From Rhodobacterales bacterium 56_14_T64 (lineage in GTDB: Bacteria > Pseudomonadota > Alphaproteobacteria > Rhodobacterales > Rhodobacteraceae): a DNA stretch of 64,000 nt. Shown one piece after another: positions 9,497-18,998 of the stretch. The position numbers and the translations under genes are program-made. Where the stretch lies: the NCBI GenBank assembly GCA_002162795.1, contig MAAY01000026.1, positions 83,887 through 147,886 on the forward strand. Direction: 5' to 3'. The notes beneath the pieces were generated by a model that did no database searches, was not told where the DNA came from, and saw nothing but the letters and a program-made list of their open reading frames with translations. The number at the start of each line of letters is the position of its first letter. The stretch's first letter is position 1.

Positions 9497-10744
9497 ATGA
9501 GTATGTCAGCCAGAACCACCGCCACCATCACTCGTCTCGGTCATCAAGGAGACGGTATTGCCGAAGGCCCGCTTTTTGCGCCCCGCACCCTGCCGGGTGA
9601 GGAGGTGACGGGCGTTGTCGAGGGCAATGCGTTAAGTGATATCCGTATCGAGACGCCGTCCGAACACCGGGTGCAGGCGCCGTGTCGCCATTACAAATCC
9701 TGTGGCGGCTGCCAGTTGCAGCACGCCGATGACGGATTTGTGGCAGGATGGAAGTTGGGCATTGTCCGCAACGCCCTTGCTGCGCAGGGGCTAGAGGCTG
9801 AATTTCGCCCCATTCACTCCTCGCCGCCGCAATCCCGCCGCCGCGCAACATTGGCGGTGCGCCGCACCAAAAAGGGCGCCATGGCCGGGTTTCATGGCCG
9901 TGCTTCGGGGGTGATTACCCAGATTCCTGACTGTCATCTGCTGGACCCTGACCTGCTCAAGGCGATCCCGATGGCCGAGGATCTGGCGCTGATTGGTGCC
10001 AGTCGCAAGGCACCTCTGGCGGTCTCTGTGACCCTGTCCGATATTGGTCTGGATGTCGTGGTGAAAAACGGCAAGCCATTGGACGGCCCGCTGCGACTGG
10101 CGCTGGCGCAGTCGGTGGAAAAACTGGGCATCACCCGTTTGACTTGGGATGATGAACAGATCGCAATGACTCAGCCACCCACCCAGACATTTGGCCGGGC
10201 CAAGGTTTGCCCACCGCCAGGTAGCTTCCTGCAAGCCACCCGCGATGGTGAGGCGGCTTTGCTGGCTGCTGTGCAGGAGATCGTTCAGGGTTCCAAACGA
10301 ATCGTCGATCTGTTTGCTGGCTGCGGCACCTTTGCATTGCCATTGGCTGAAAACGCCGAAGTGATGGCGGTTGAGGGCGACCCGGATATGGTGAAAGCGC
10401 TAGAGGCCGGCTGGCGTCAGGCCAAAGGCCTGAAATTGGTCAAAGCCGTGGCTCGTGACCTGTACCGCCGTCCGCTGATGCCGGACGAGCTGAATCCCTT
10501 TGGTGCCTTTTACCAGGCCGCAGTGATCGATCCACCCCGTTCCGGTGCCGAGGCTCAGGTGGCTGAACTGGTCAAAGCCCGTACCAAGACCATCGCTTAT
10601 GTGTCGTGTAATCCGATCAGTTTTGCCCGCGATGCCAAGGTGTTGGTTGAGGCTGGATATCAGCTGAACTGGGTACAGGTTGTTGACCAGTTCCGCTGGT
10701 CAGCCCATACCGAACTGGTTGCCTCTTTCACTTTTACCGATTGA
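9497..10744 (+). CDS. Class I SAM-dependent RNA methyltransferase (RumA/RlmD-like, TRAM-type N-terminus)
   Basis: CRHYKSCGGCQLQH Fe-S cysteines, VDLFAGCGTFALPLA SAM motif, YVSCNPISFARD catalytic motif. Confidence 0.88.
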   Translation: MSMSARTTATITRLGHQGDGIAEGPLFAPRTLPGEEVTGVVEGNALSDIRIETPSEHRVQAPCRHYKSCGGCQLQHADDGFVAGWKLGIVRNALAAQGLEAEFRPIHSSPPQSRRRATLAVRRTKKGAMAGFHGRASGVITQIPDCHLLDPDLLKAIPMAEDLALIGASRKAPLAVSVTLSDIGLDVVVKNGKPLDGPLRLALAQSVEKLGITRLTWDDEQIAMTQPPTQTFGRAKVCPPPGSFLQATRDGEAALLAAVQEIVQGSKRIVDLFAGCGTFALPLAENAEVMAVEGDPDMVKALEAGWRQAKGLKLVKAVARDLYRRPLMPDELNPFGAFYQAAVIDPPRSGAEAQVAELVKARTKTIAYVSCNPISFARDAKVLVEAGYQLNWVQVVDQFRWSAHTELVASFTFTD

Positions 10745-10766
10745 ACCCGTACCAGGAGCCATCTGA

Positions 10767-11558
10767 ATGCCGATTCTCCAGCGCCTGAGTGCCGTTTTGG
10801 ACAGCCCTCGTTTTGGGCAGTTCATTACTGCTGTCATCCTAGTCAACGCAGTCACTCTGGGGCTGGAAACGGCCCCTTCTATCATGGCGCGGGCCGGTGG
10901 AATTATCACCCTAATCGACGAGGCCTGTCTGGCGATCTTTGTGATCGAGATCTTTTCCAAGCTGCTGGTGCAGCGGCACCGGTTCTTTCTGAGCGGCTGG
11001 AACAATTTCGATTTTATCATCGTCGGCATCGCGCTGGTGCCGGGGGCGCAAGGGTTGTCGGTGCTGCGGGCCTTGCGGATCTTGCGGGTTCTGCGGGTGA
11101 TCTCAGTCGCCCCCAGTCTGCGACGGGTGGTCGAGGGTTTCATCACCGCGCTGCCGGGTATGGGCTCGGTGTTTTTGCTGATGGCAATCATCTTCTACAT
11201 AGGCTCGGTCATCGCCACCAAACTGTTTGGCGGCAGTTTCCCGGAATGGTTCGGCACGCTGGGTCTGTCGGCATATTCCCTGTTCCAGATCATGACGTTG
11301 GAAAGTTGGTCGATGGGCATCGCGCGGCCAGTGATGGAGGTCTACCCCTATGCCTGGGCGTTCTTCGTGCCCTTCATCATGGTCACCACTTTTGCGGTGG
11401 TGAACTTGCTGGTGGGTCTGATTGTGAATTCGATGCAGGAAGTTTCTAGCGTCGAAGACGTCGAACGCATGGATGCTTACCGCGATCAGGTTTTGGCCCG
11501 ACTTGAGGCAATTGAGCAGCGGTTGCCCACACAAAATTCAAACATTGCAAAGAAGTGA
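10767..11558 (+). CDS. NaChBac-type voltage-gated ion channel (BacNav)
   Basis: S4 VLRALRILRVLRVISVAPSLRRVV, pore FQIMTLESWSMG selectivity-filter motif, S6 FAVVNLLVGLIVNSMQE. Confidence 0.9.
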   Translation: MPILQRLSAVLDSPRFGQFITAVILVNAVTLGLETAPSIMARAGGIITLIDEACLAIFVIEIFSKLLVQRHRFFLSGWNNFDFIIVGIALVPGAQGLSVLRALRILRVLRVISVAPSLRRVVEGFITALPGMGSVFLLMAIIFYIGSVIATKLFGGSFPEWFGTLGLSAYSLFQIMTLESWSMGIARPVMEVYPYAWAFFVPFIMVTTFAVVNLLVGLIVNSMQEVSSVEDVERMDAYRDQVLARLEAIEQRLPTQNSNIAKK

Positions 11559-11626
11559 TTTTGGTTAACCAAGTGTTATGGGGTAATTTTGTAAAAAAGA
11601 GAAAACTAGGCAGAGATCAGAGCAGT

Positions 11627-12145
11627 ATGGACAGACGAACATTCGGATTGGGCGCCGCAGCCTCCCTGACTCTTGCGGGTTGTAGTGGTGCCCCTAATCG
11701 ATTCCAGAGTTATACCGGTCCCCAAGTCACCTCGGTGGTGATCAACAAGGGGGCTCGCAAGATGTATTTGCTGCACAACGAAGAAGTGCTGCGCGAATAC
11801 GAGGTTGATCTCGGCTTTGCTCCGGTGGGGGCAAAGACGGTCGAGGGCGACGGGAAAACTCCCGAGGGCACCTATGTTATCAACCGCCGAAACCCCAATA
11901 GCTCCTATCATCTGTCGGTGGGGATTTCATATCCCAATCGTCAGGATGTTGCCGACGCCAGTGCCGCTGGCAAAAGACCCGGCGGCGAGATCTTTATTCA
12001 TGGTCAGCCAAATGATGCCAAAGCCCGAAAGCGCGCGGCACGGGTAGATGATTGGACAGCTGGTTGCATTGCGGTCAAGAATGACGAGATCGAAGAGATC
12101 TTTGCCATGGTGAAAGACGGGACCTCTATTTCTTTGCGTCTATAA
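11627..12145 (+). CDS. L,D-transpeptidase (YkuD) lipoprotein
   Basis: MDRRTFGLGAAASLTLAGC lipobox; HGQPN...DWTAGCIAV catalytic Cys. Confidence 0.85.
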   Translation: MDRRTFGLGAAASLTLAGCSGAPNRFQSYTGPQVTSVVINKGARKMYLLHNEEVLREYEVDLGFAPVGAKTVEGDGKTPEGTYVINRRNPNSSYHLSVGISYPNRQDVADASAAGKRPGGEIFIHGQPNDAKARKRAARVDDWTAGCIAVKNDEIEEIFAMVKDGTSISLRL

Positions 12146-12161
12146 GACTGGCGGCACACAA

Positions 12162-12187
12162 AAAGGCGGCTCAACCGAGCCGCCTTT
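12162..12187. terminator. Bidirectional intrinsic terminator
   Basis: AAAGGCGGCT-CAACCG-AGCCGCCTTT between convergent genes. Confidence 0.8.
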
Positions 12188-12212
12188 GATGTTCTTAGTC
12201 GCTAAAAGGGGC

Positions 12213-12710
12213 TTAGCTGCCCATCACCAAGGTCCACCAAATTTTGCCATTGGATTCCTGGTGCCACGAAAACCCCATGTTGACTGCCTTTGGGTCCATG
12301 ATCACGGCGCGAGTATTTGGCTCTTCCATCCAGGCCGATAGGGTTTCAACTTCGCCTTCGTAGGTCTCGGAAATGGACTCACCCAGCATGGTGCCGGTAT
12401 ATCCGGTCCGCGCTACCCGGTCCAAAGGTGACGATCCGTCCGAACCAAAATGCCAGGGGCGGTTCTGCACTGACATATCACGCGAATGTGTTGCGGCGGC
12501 AGCGTTTAACTGGGCATTCAACTGTACGGCAGGATTGCCTGACGCCTGCCGCAAAGCGTTTACCGAATCAAGCATGCGAAATTGCACTTTGTCGGCGTTG
12601 CGGATGCGATAAGCTTTGCCACTACCGCTCGAACTGCCATCTGGCACGGGGGTACAGGCAGCAACCAGTGTCAGCACCGCTGCGGCAACAATCAATAATA
12701 CACGCTTCAT
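12213..12710 (-). CDS. CAP (SCP/PR1) domain lipoprotein
   Basis: LTLVAACTP lipobox; NALRQASGNPAVQLNAQLNAAAATHSRDM...HFGSDGSSPLDR. Confidence 0.8.
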   Translation of the reverse strand: MKRVLLIVAAAVLTLVAACTPVPDGSSSGSGKAYRIRNADKVQFRMLDSVNALRQASGNPAVQLNAQLNAAAATHSRDMSVQNRPWHFGSDGSSPLDRVARTGYTGTMLGESISETYEGEVETLSAWMEEPNTRAVIMDPKAVNMGFSWHQESNGKIWWTLVMGS

Positions 12711-12878
12711 TTTGCACCTTGTCTAATATCTAGGTACAGCACTTAGCGTTACTGTGGCATTGGCGCAAATGTGCTGGCATCAAAATGCCGGTAGTGACGC
12801 GTGTTTGATTTGCGACTGAGACATTCACGCCATATTATGCGCTCAAACAGGTTCCTTTTTGAGCAGGTAGTGCCAATC

Positions 12879-13496
12879 ATGTCGTCCAAATCATTTCAAC
12901 TTCCATCTCGCCGGTTATTTTTAACCGGTTCAGCGGCGCTGCTTAGCACGCCGGCTCTGGCCCAGGTCGCCGATCCAGACGCTGAACCCGTCTATGATCC
13001 GCTGCGTCCACCACCTGAGCCTGAACCCGCGGTGAAACGCAATATCTCGGCCTTCCGGGCCAAGAAATGGCAACCTTATTTCGACAACTTGAAAAACGGT
13101 GCGATTCTGGTCGATATCGACAGTCGCGCTTTGCACTATTGGTCTGCAGATGAAATAACTTACAAGTTGTTCCCGTCATCGGTGCCACTGTCTGATGACC
13201 TGACACGCCGAGGTCGCACCCAAGTTGTGCGCAAAGTCGAAGGCCCGTCCTGGTCGCCAACCCCGAATATGCGCAAACGCAATCCCGAGTGGCCAAGCTA
13301 TGTACCACCGGGTCCGGACAATCCTCTGGGAACGCACGCATTGTATCTAAGTTGGAAGTATTATCGCATCCACGGGACCCATGACACACGTAAGATTGGA
13401 CGAAAGTCTTCCAATGGCTGTATTGGTCTTTATAATGAACATATTGCACAGCTTTTTGCGATGGCCAAAATAGGCACTCAAGTGTTGCTTATTTGA
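12879..13496 (+). CDS. L,D-transpeptidase (YkuD) with N-terminal signal
   Basis: PSRRLFLTGSAALLSTPALAQ; IHGTHDTRKIGRKSSNGCIGLYN. Confidence 0.85.
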   Translation: MSSKSFQLPSRRLFLTGSAALLSTPALAQVADPDAEPVYDPLRPPPEPEPAVKRNISAFRAKKWQPYFDNLKNGAILVDIDSRALHYWSADEITYKLFPSSVPLSDDLTRRGRTQVVRKVEGPSWSPTPNMRKRNPEWPSYVPPGPDNPLGTHALYLSWKYYRIHGTHDTRKIGRKSSNGCIGLYNEHIAQLFAMAKIGTQVLLI

Positions 13497-13636
13497 CCAC
13501 AATTGGGTTCGGCTAAGCTGGATTCTTTCAACAAGCGTTTGCAATCTCGGGTTTTTACTGGTTAGAAAAAACTACGAGGTATGTCTTGGCTGCGTAGGTC
13601 ATTGTTGAATGACCGCGCCTTTTTTTGGAGGTTAAT

Positions 13637-13819
13637 ATGAAAAAACTCGTTCTTGCCGCTGCTCTGTCTGCTGCTGCTTCGACCGCATTTGCTGGTGGTT
13701 ACTCTGAGCCGGTAGTTGAACCACCGGTTATCATTGAAGAAGCTGGTAGCTCGTCCAACGGTATCCTGCTGCCACTGCTGCTGCTGGTTCTGGTCGGCGC
13801 TGCTGTCGCAAGCAGCTAA
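13637..13819 (+). CDS. Small secreted/membrane protein of unknown function
   Basis: 60 aa MKKLVLAAALSAAASTAFAGGYSEPVVEPPVIIEEAGSSSNGILLPLLLLVLVGAAVASS; SD GGAGG upstream, terminator just downstream. Confidence 0.7.
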   Translation: MKKLVLAAALSAAASTAFAGGYSEPVVEPPVIIEEAGSSSNGILLPLLLLVLVGAAVASS

Positions 13820-13840
13820 TTGCTACGACACAGTTACGAA

Positions 13841-13869
13841 AAAGGCGGTGGTTTTCCACCGCCTTTTTT
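13841..13869 (+). terminator. Intrinsic terminator
   Basis: AAAGGCGGTGG-TTTT-CCACCGCCTTTTTT. Confidence 0.85.
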
Positions 13870-13950
13870 GTTGGCCATTGCTCAAATTCAAGGGCTGCAA
13901 AACACACAAAATGTTTCGCGCGCGAAACGACCTAGGATTGTGTAAGTATT

Positions 13951-16900
13951 CTAGGTCGGACCCAGTTCCGCCAAAATTTGATCTAGAGTAGTCAGGATCA
14001 TTCCGACGCCTTCATCGTCAATAGTCAGTGGAGGGCGGATTTTTAGGATGTTATCCTTGGGGCCTTCGCTTCCAATCAGGATACGATGATCGCGCATCCG
14101 GTTCTTGATGTAGGCGCAAGTATTACTAGCTTGTGATCCGTCTTGGTTGATCAGCTCCAACCCCAAAAATAATCCCATTCCGCGCACATCTCCGATACAG
14201 GGATATTTCAGTTTCAGCGTCTTAAGTCCTGCGCTCAGTTTTGCGCCCATTAGCCGGGCATTGTCCTGCAACCCCTCATCGTCGACGATATCCAACACTT
14301 CTTTGCCAATCCGGCAAGACAGAGTGGATCCACCAAATGTTGAAAAGAATTCAGGCCCCTGTGCAAAGCTGTCGGCGATGGCTTTGGTGGTGACTAACAC
14401 ACCAAGAGGGTGACCATTGCCAATTGGTTTTCCAATGACAACGATATCAGGCAATGCGTCTTGTTGTTCAAAACCAAAGTAGTAATCCCCCAGCCGTCCT
14501 AAACCGGTTTGCACCTCGTCGGCGATGCAGAGGCCACCAGCAGCGCGGATCTTCTTGTACACGGCCGCCAGATACCCCTCTGGCGGAATGATTTGGCCAC
14601 CAACCGAGGGGAAGGTTTCGGCAATAAATCCGGCCACACCGTACCCATTATCCTGTAACGCTAGGATGGCTGGATCAACCAGATCAGCAAAGTTCTGTGC
14701 CCTATCGGGATCGTCCCGCTTGAACGATCCGCGATAATCATCAGCCACCTCGATCAGTTCGACCCAATCCACTTGGCCGCTGCCGCCCGGAGCGTTGAAT
14801 TTATAGGCCGAGACATCAATCACTCCGGTGGTATTGCCGTGATAGCCATGATCAGGCGTCACCATCCCTTTGGCACCGGTGTGGGCACGCGCCAGGCGCA
14901 GGGCCAGCTCGTTCGCCTCTGTGCCGGAATTGACAAAGAAACAGACTTCGAACGGGGCAGGAAGTTTTGACAGTATCTTTTCCGCAAAGGCAGTTTGGGC
15001 GGGATGCAGATAGCGGGTGTTGGAGTTCATCCGCTTCAGCTGATCCGCGGCGACAGCCTGAATGCGGGGATGGGCGTGGCCGACATGGGGCACGTTGTTA
15101 TAGGCGTCCAGATAGGGCCGTCCCCATTCGTCAAACAGATGGTGTTTCCAGCCGCGCACCAACATCACCGGGTCGGTATAGGTCAGCGACAGATTGCTGC
15201 TAAAGTGCCTTTTCCGATCCGCCAGAACCTTTGCTTTATTCGTGGGCCAGTAATGTACTTTGTCGTCGGAAACATTGAGCAAAGCCGCAGGGTTCGGACA
15301 GACAGCACGCCACAAATACATCTCGTCCGGGTCTCCGACGCCGGGCCAGTCTGTTTCGATTCCTTTTGTGGTCAGTGCCAGTTGGAAATGCACATGCGGA
15401 GCCCAGCCGCCGTTTTGACTGGCATCACCCAGGCGGCAGAATTCGGCCCCTTTTTCGACCACATCACCGGGGCGCAGGCGGGTACAGCATTCAGGGTTCA
15501 GGTGGCCATACAGGGTATAAAATTCATCACCGTCTGGAGTTTCATGTCGCAGGATGATGACACCGCCATAGTCCAAATGGGTGTCACGGTTTTCAACAAT
15601 GAACACTTCGCCCCGTAGCGGAGCGTATAGCGGCGTGTCGGCCGGGGCAAAGGCATCCACTGCTAAGTGTACGGTGCGCCGATCGCTGGCCTTGTAAGGA
15701 CCTTTGCGAAAGCTGGGTTCCGCATAAATTAACCGTGGTTCGTGATAATAGCCAAGCCATAGGTCATCGCCGAACTCTTCGCCTACACGGGCGGCTTCTT
15801 CCAGCGGCATGTGAAACGGATTTTGTGGCCAGGTAGAGGCCTCGACCGACAGCGATCCCATCGGTGTGTCCGTCAGGTCTGTGCCCATCAGTGGCGCAAA
15901 GCTGCCGCGTTTTGCATTCAGATATGCCATCACACGGTCCGCACCGTCAACAACTGGCAGATTACAGGCGGCCCGCAATCTGGCCGTCAGCAAATCGCGG
16001 TGAATGGATTGACCTTCAAGAAACCGCCAAGCCGGTGCCTGCGAGATCACAACATAAGGATCATCGGGGTTCTTTTCAGCTTCAAGCGTGGAGTTCACAA
16101 CGCTGACAGCCAGCCGCGCACGAAGTAATGGCCACAGAAGATCTATTTCTGCTGGGCTCAACGGGTTTGCGTCATGATATCCCGAGACCAATGCCGCCAG
16201 TGCTGTTTCTGGGGTCGGATGATCCAGAACCACATAGGCCGCAGCAATGGCCAGATCGCAAATCCGTGGTGCCGCGCACATATCGCCAAGGTCGATCAAG
16301 CCAGAGACCCGGCGCGGCCCGTTCAGCGTGCCGCTTACTAAGATGTTGTAGTCATTGGCGTCGTTGTGGATTGCCTGCTTGGGCAGCTCAGCGAGTGTGG
16401 GTTCGATTATGGAATAGTCCTGAGCAATATCATCAAGGATAGCCCGGCGATTCGAATCACTTACGCAGTTCAACTCGGTTGTGATCCAGCCCGCTTGCAT
16501 CAGGTCCCATTTGAAATCGCGTTGCAGCCCGTTGTGTTGAAAACCCTGCAGAGCGCTAGCCGCGCTGCCCAGAACCTGGCCAATATGGTGGATCAATTCC
16601 TGAGATTTGGGTATGATCTCAGCATAACAGCGCCCCGGCAGTCTGCTTTGTAGCCAAACAAGCCGCAAGGCGCCGGTTTCGTCCGCCAACTCGAGCATAG
16701 ACGCGCCTTTAGGGGTGGGAACAACCGCTGGACAGGGCAGATCGGGGCTATGGGTGCCAATATGCTTTAGCGCCTGAATTTGCATATCAACCAGCCAGGT
16801 CGCACAGCCGGGACGCATGGCTTTCAGGACATAGTCCTGTCCATCGTCACCTGTGACCAGAAAGTTGAGATCATATTCGCCGTCCAAACGAGAAAGCTGG

Positions 16901-16953
16901 GCGGTGATGTTCCAGGTATTTTTTAGGACAGCTGCCCAATGTTGTTCGCTCAT
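13951..16953 (-). CDS. Three-domain fusion: APH/hydroxylysine-kinase-like phosphotransferase, M23 peptidase-like domain, class III PLP aminotransferase/phospholyase-like
   Basis: AIHNDANDYNILVSG (APH catalytic loop); HLAVDAFAP...YTLYGHL...HVHFQL (M23 ligands); IADEVQTGLGRLG...VVIGKPIGNGHP (PLP Lys). Confidence 0.88.
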   Translation of the reverse strand: MSEQHWAAVLKNTWNITAQLSRLDGEYDLNFLVTGDDGQDYVLKAMRPGCATWLVDMQIQALKHIGTHSPDLPCPAVVPTPKGASMLELADETGALRLVWLQSRLPGRCYAEIIPKSQELIHHIGQVLGSAASALQGFQHNGLQRDFKWDLMQAGWITTELNCVSDSNRRAILDDIAQDYSIIEPTLAELPKQAIHNDANDYNILVSGTLNGPRRVSGLIDLGDMCAAPRICDLAIAAAYVVLDHPTPETALAALVSGYHDANPLSPAEIDLLWPLLRARLAVSVVNSTLEAEKNPDDPYVVISQAPAWRFLEGQSIHRDLLTARLRAACNLPVVDGADRVMAYLNAKRGSFAPLMGTDLTDTPMGSLSVEASTWPQNPFHMPLEEAARVGEEFGDDLWLGYYHEPRLIYAEPSFRKGPYKASDRRTVHLAVDAFAPADTPLYAPLRGEVFIVENRDTHLDYGGVIILRHETPDGDEFYTLYGHLNPECCTRLRPGDVVEKGAEFCRLGDASQNGGWAPHVHFQLALTTKGIETDWPGVGDPDEMYLWRAVCPNPAALLNVSDDKVHYWPTNKAKVLADRKRHFSSNLSLTYTDPVMLVRGWKHHLFDEWGRPYLDAYNNVPHVGHAHPRIQAVAADQLKRMNSNTRYLHPAQTAFAEKILSKLPAPFEVCFFVNSGTEANELALRLARAHTGAKGMVTPDHGYHGNTTGVIDVSAYKFNAPGGSGQVDWVELIEVADDYRGSFKRDDPDRAQNFADLVDPAILALQDNGYGVAGFIAETFPSVGGQIIPPEGYLAAVYKKIRAAGGLCIADEVQTGLGRLGDYYFGFEQQDALPDIVVIGKPIGNGHPLGVLVTTKAIADSFAQGPEFFSTFGGSTLSCRIGKEVLDIVDDEGLQDNARLMGAKLSAGLKTLKLKYPCIGDVRGMGLFLGLELINQDGSQASNTCAYIKNRMRDHRILIGSEGPKDNILKIRPPLTIDDEGVGMILTTLDQILAELGPT

Positions 16954-17057
16954 GTATTACCCCAAAGTGATATCCGCGACGATATTCATTTTGCCAAATC
17001 GCTTGGGAGGGCGCTTTTCGCCTCTCTTAGGTCAAGCGCGGCCTTAAGTTCTAAAGA

Positions 17058-18137
17058 TTAGTCTAGCCAACCCTTCAAATTTTCTTCGATGACACTCGCC
17101 AGTGCGGCGATATGAGCGTCATCGTCGTTCAGGCAGGGGATGTAAGTAAAACTCTCGCCGCCTGCGTGCTCGAAGCTCTCACGGATCTCTTCGTTGATCT
17201 CTTCCAGCGTTTCGATGCAATCCGCCGAAAACGCCGGCGCCACCACCGCGATGTTCTTTTTACCCTGATTGGCCAACTCGGCGACATGATCGACGGTATA
17301 GGGCTTCAACCATTCCTCGGGGCCGAATTTGGATTGAAAGCTGGTGACAATATCAATGTCTGCCCAGCCTAAACGTTCCTGCAATAACTGCGTGGTTTTC
17401 TGGCATTGCTGGCTGTAAGGATCACCCTGTTGTGCATAGCGTTCTGGCATGCCGTGGTAGGAACAGACCAGAATATCCGGTCGCTTTTCCATCGATGCAT
17501 AGGCTGTCTCAATCGAGCCTGCCAAAGCGTCGATATAGGCAGGGTGGTCAAAATAGGCTGATACTGTGCGTGCGGCGGGTTGCCATGACTCGTCCATCAG
17601 GGATCGAAAGAATTCGTCATTTGCGGTGCCCGAAGTGGCGCCGGCGTATTGCGGATATAGCGGCAGGAACAGGATCTTGGTGCAACCCGCGTTGACCATG
17701 GCCCGTACCTTGGATTTGGTCGCGGGATTGCCGTAGCGCATACAGAAATCAACCATCACCTGATCGCCGTAGCGTGCCGCCATCGCCTTGGCCATTTTGG
17801 TGGTCTGGTCTTTGGTGATGGTCATCAGGGGGCTTTCGCCCTTGTCGTGGTTCCAGATAGATTTGTACGCCGCACCCGAGCTGAACGGGCGTTTGCTCAG
17901 GATGATCAATTGCAGCAGCGGCTGCCATTTCCACTTTGGGTAGTCGATCACCCGCTGATCCGACAGAAACTCGCTTAGATAACGCCGCATCGGCCAGTAG
18001 GTGTAGCCGTCCGGAGTGCCAAGGTTGGCCAGCAAAACCCCTACCTTTTCGGCGGGCCTAGCAGCGTTGGTAGCTTGTCCTGTAGCGTCCGGCATGGTGG
18101 CGTCCTGTTGGGCTTGGTTGGGCGGATGAATAGGCAT
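17058..18137 (-). CDS. hemH: Ferrochelatase
   Basis: VGVLLANLGTPDG...VCSYHGMPERY...TSFQSKFGPEEWLKPYT; start may be internal (MPDATGQ...). Confidence 0.93.
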   Translation of the reverse strand: MPIHPPNQAQQDATMPDATGQATNAARPAEKVGVLLANLGTPDGYTYWPMRRYLSEFLSDQRVIDYPKWKWQPLLQLIILSKRPFSSGAAYKSIWNHDKGESPLMTITKDQTTKMAKAMAARYGDQVMVDFCMRYGNPATKSKVRAMVNAGCTKILFLPLYPQYAGATSGTANDEFFRSLMDESWQPAARTVSAYFDHPAYIDALAGSIETAYASMEKRPDILVCSYHGMPERYAQQGDPYSQQCQKTTQLLQERLGWADIDIVTSFQSKFGPEEWLKPYTVDHVAELANQGKKNIAVVAPAFSADCIETLEEINEEIRESFEHAGGESFTYIPCLNDDDAHIAALASVIEENLKGWLD

Positions 18138-18176
18138 AACCCGACGTGGGTCAATCGGACAAATGGCGCGCTTGGG

Positions 18177-18998
18177 TCATTCCGGCAGTTTGGTTTCTGG
18201 CACTTTCAGCGCATCAGCCAGTCGAGAACGCGCTGATCCGGGGCGCATTGGTTGCTGTTGGTTGTCCGAGGGTGACCATCCGGTAAGGCAAACCAGCTCA
18301 AACGTGGCCGGCAGGCGGCCCTGATCGGTGGCAAAATGCTGGCGGTACAGGTGGTCGGCCATCTCGAACATGAGCCGCGATGAGGCGTGTTTTTGCCGTT
18401 GTGCCAGGGCGTTGGTTTCCCCCATGTCGCGCAGATCGTGCATCAGATGGGTCAGGTCGCGGTACTCGGCGGTCAGCGGCACCAGATCAGCAACCGGCAA
18501 GGCCAGTCCGGCGCGTTGCAGCAGGGCACCAAGGTCGCGGATCTCGCCCATCGGTGCGACGCGCGGTGACAGCCCGCCGGTGAGCGTAGTTTCAGCCTCG
18601 GCCAGGGCACTACGCAATTGGTGCAGGGTCTGGCCGCCCAGCATGAGCACTAGGAGCAGCCCGTCTTCCGTTAACGCGCGGCGACACTGGATCAGCTGAC
18701 CCACCGGATCATTGGCCCAATGCAGGCACATGGCATGTACCACCACATCATGAGCACCGGGTTGCAGAGGCAGCAGATCATCGTCCGGTACGATGACCGC
18801 GTTTGGGAGGCTGTTCTGCCAAATCTCCGCAAAAGGGGTGACGACTGCAGGCTTGTTAAAGGTTCTGTTAACCATGAGTAACCGATCCTCGACCTCATCC
18901 CGTGCGGTTTCATGCAGGAACAGCGCCGCTGGTTTGTGGCGGGCGCGCTGGATGGTCAGGGCCTGGCGGTCGAACAATGTCGGAGGAGATTGTGTCAT
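18177..18998 (-). CDS. SAM-dependent methyltransferase (BioC/NDUFAF5-like)
   Basis: LPLQPGAHDVVVHAMCLHWANDPVGQLIQCRRALTEDGLLLVLMLGGQTLHQLR. Confidence 0.75.
   Translation of the reverse strand: MTQSPPTLFDRQALTIQRARHKPAALFLHETARDEVEDRLLMVNRTFNKPAVVTPFAEIWQNSLPNAVIVPDDDLLPLQPGAHDVVVHAMCLHWANDPVGQLIQCRRALTEDGLLLVLMLGGQTLHQLRSALAEAETTLTGGLSPRVAPMGEIRDLGALLQRAGLALPVADLVPLTAEYRDLTHLMHDLRDMGETNALAQRQKHASSRLMFEMADHLYRQHFATDQGRLPATFELVCLTGWSPSDNQQQPMRPGSARSRLADALKVPETKLPE

Noticed and set aside
14995-15618. 207-aa plus-strand ORF inside the fusion gene
   Set aside because: Antisense to the well-supported M23/aminotransferase region.
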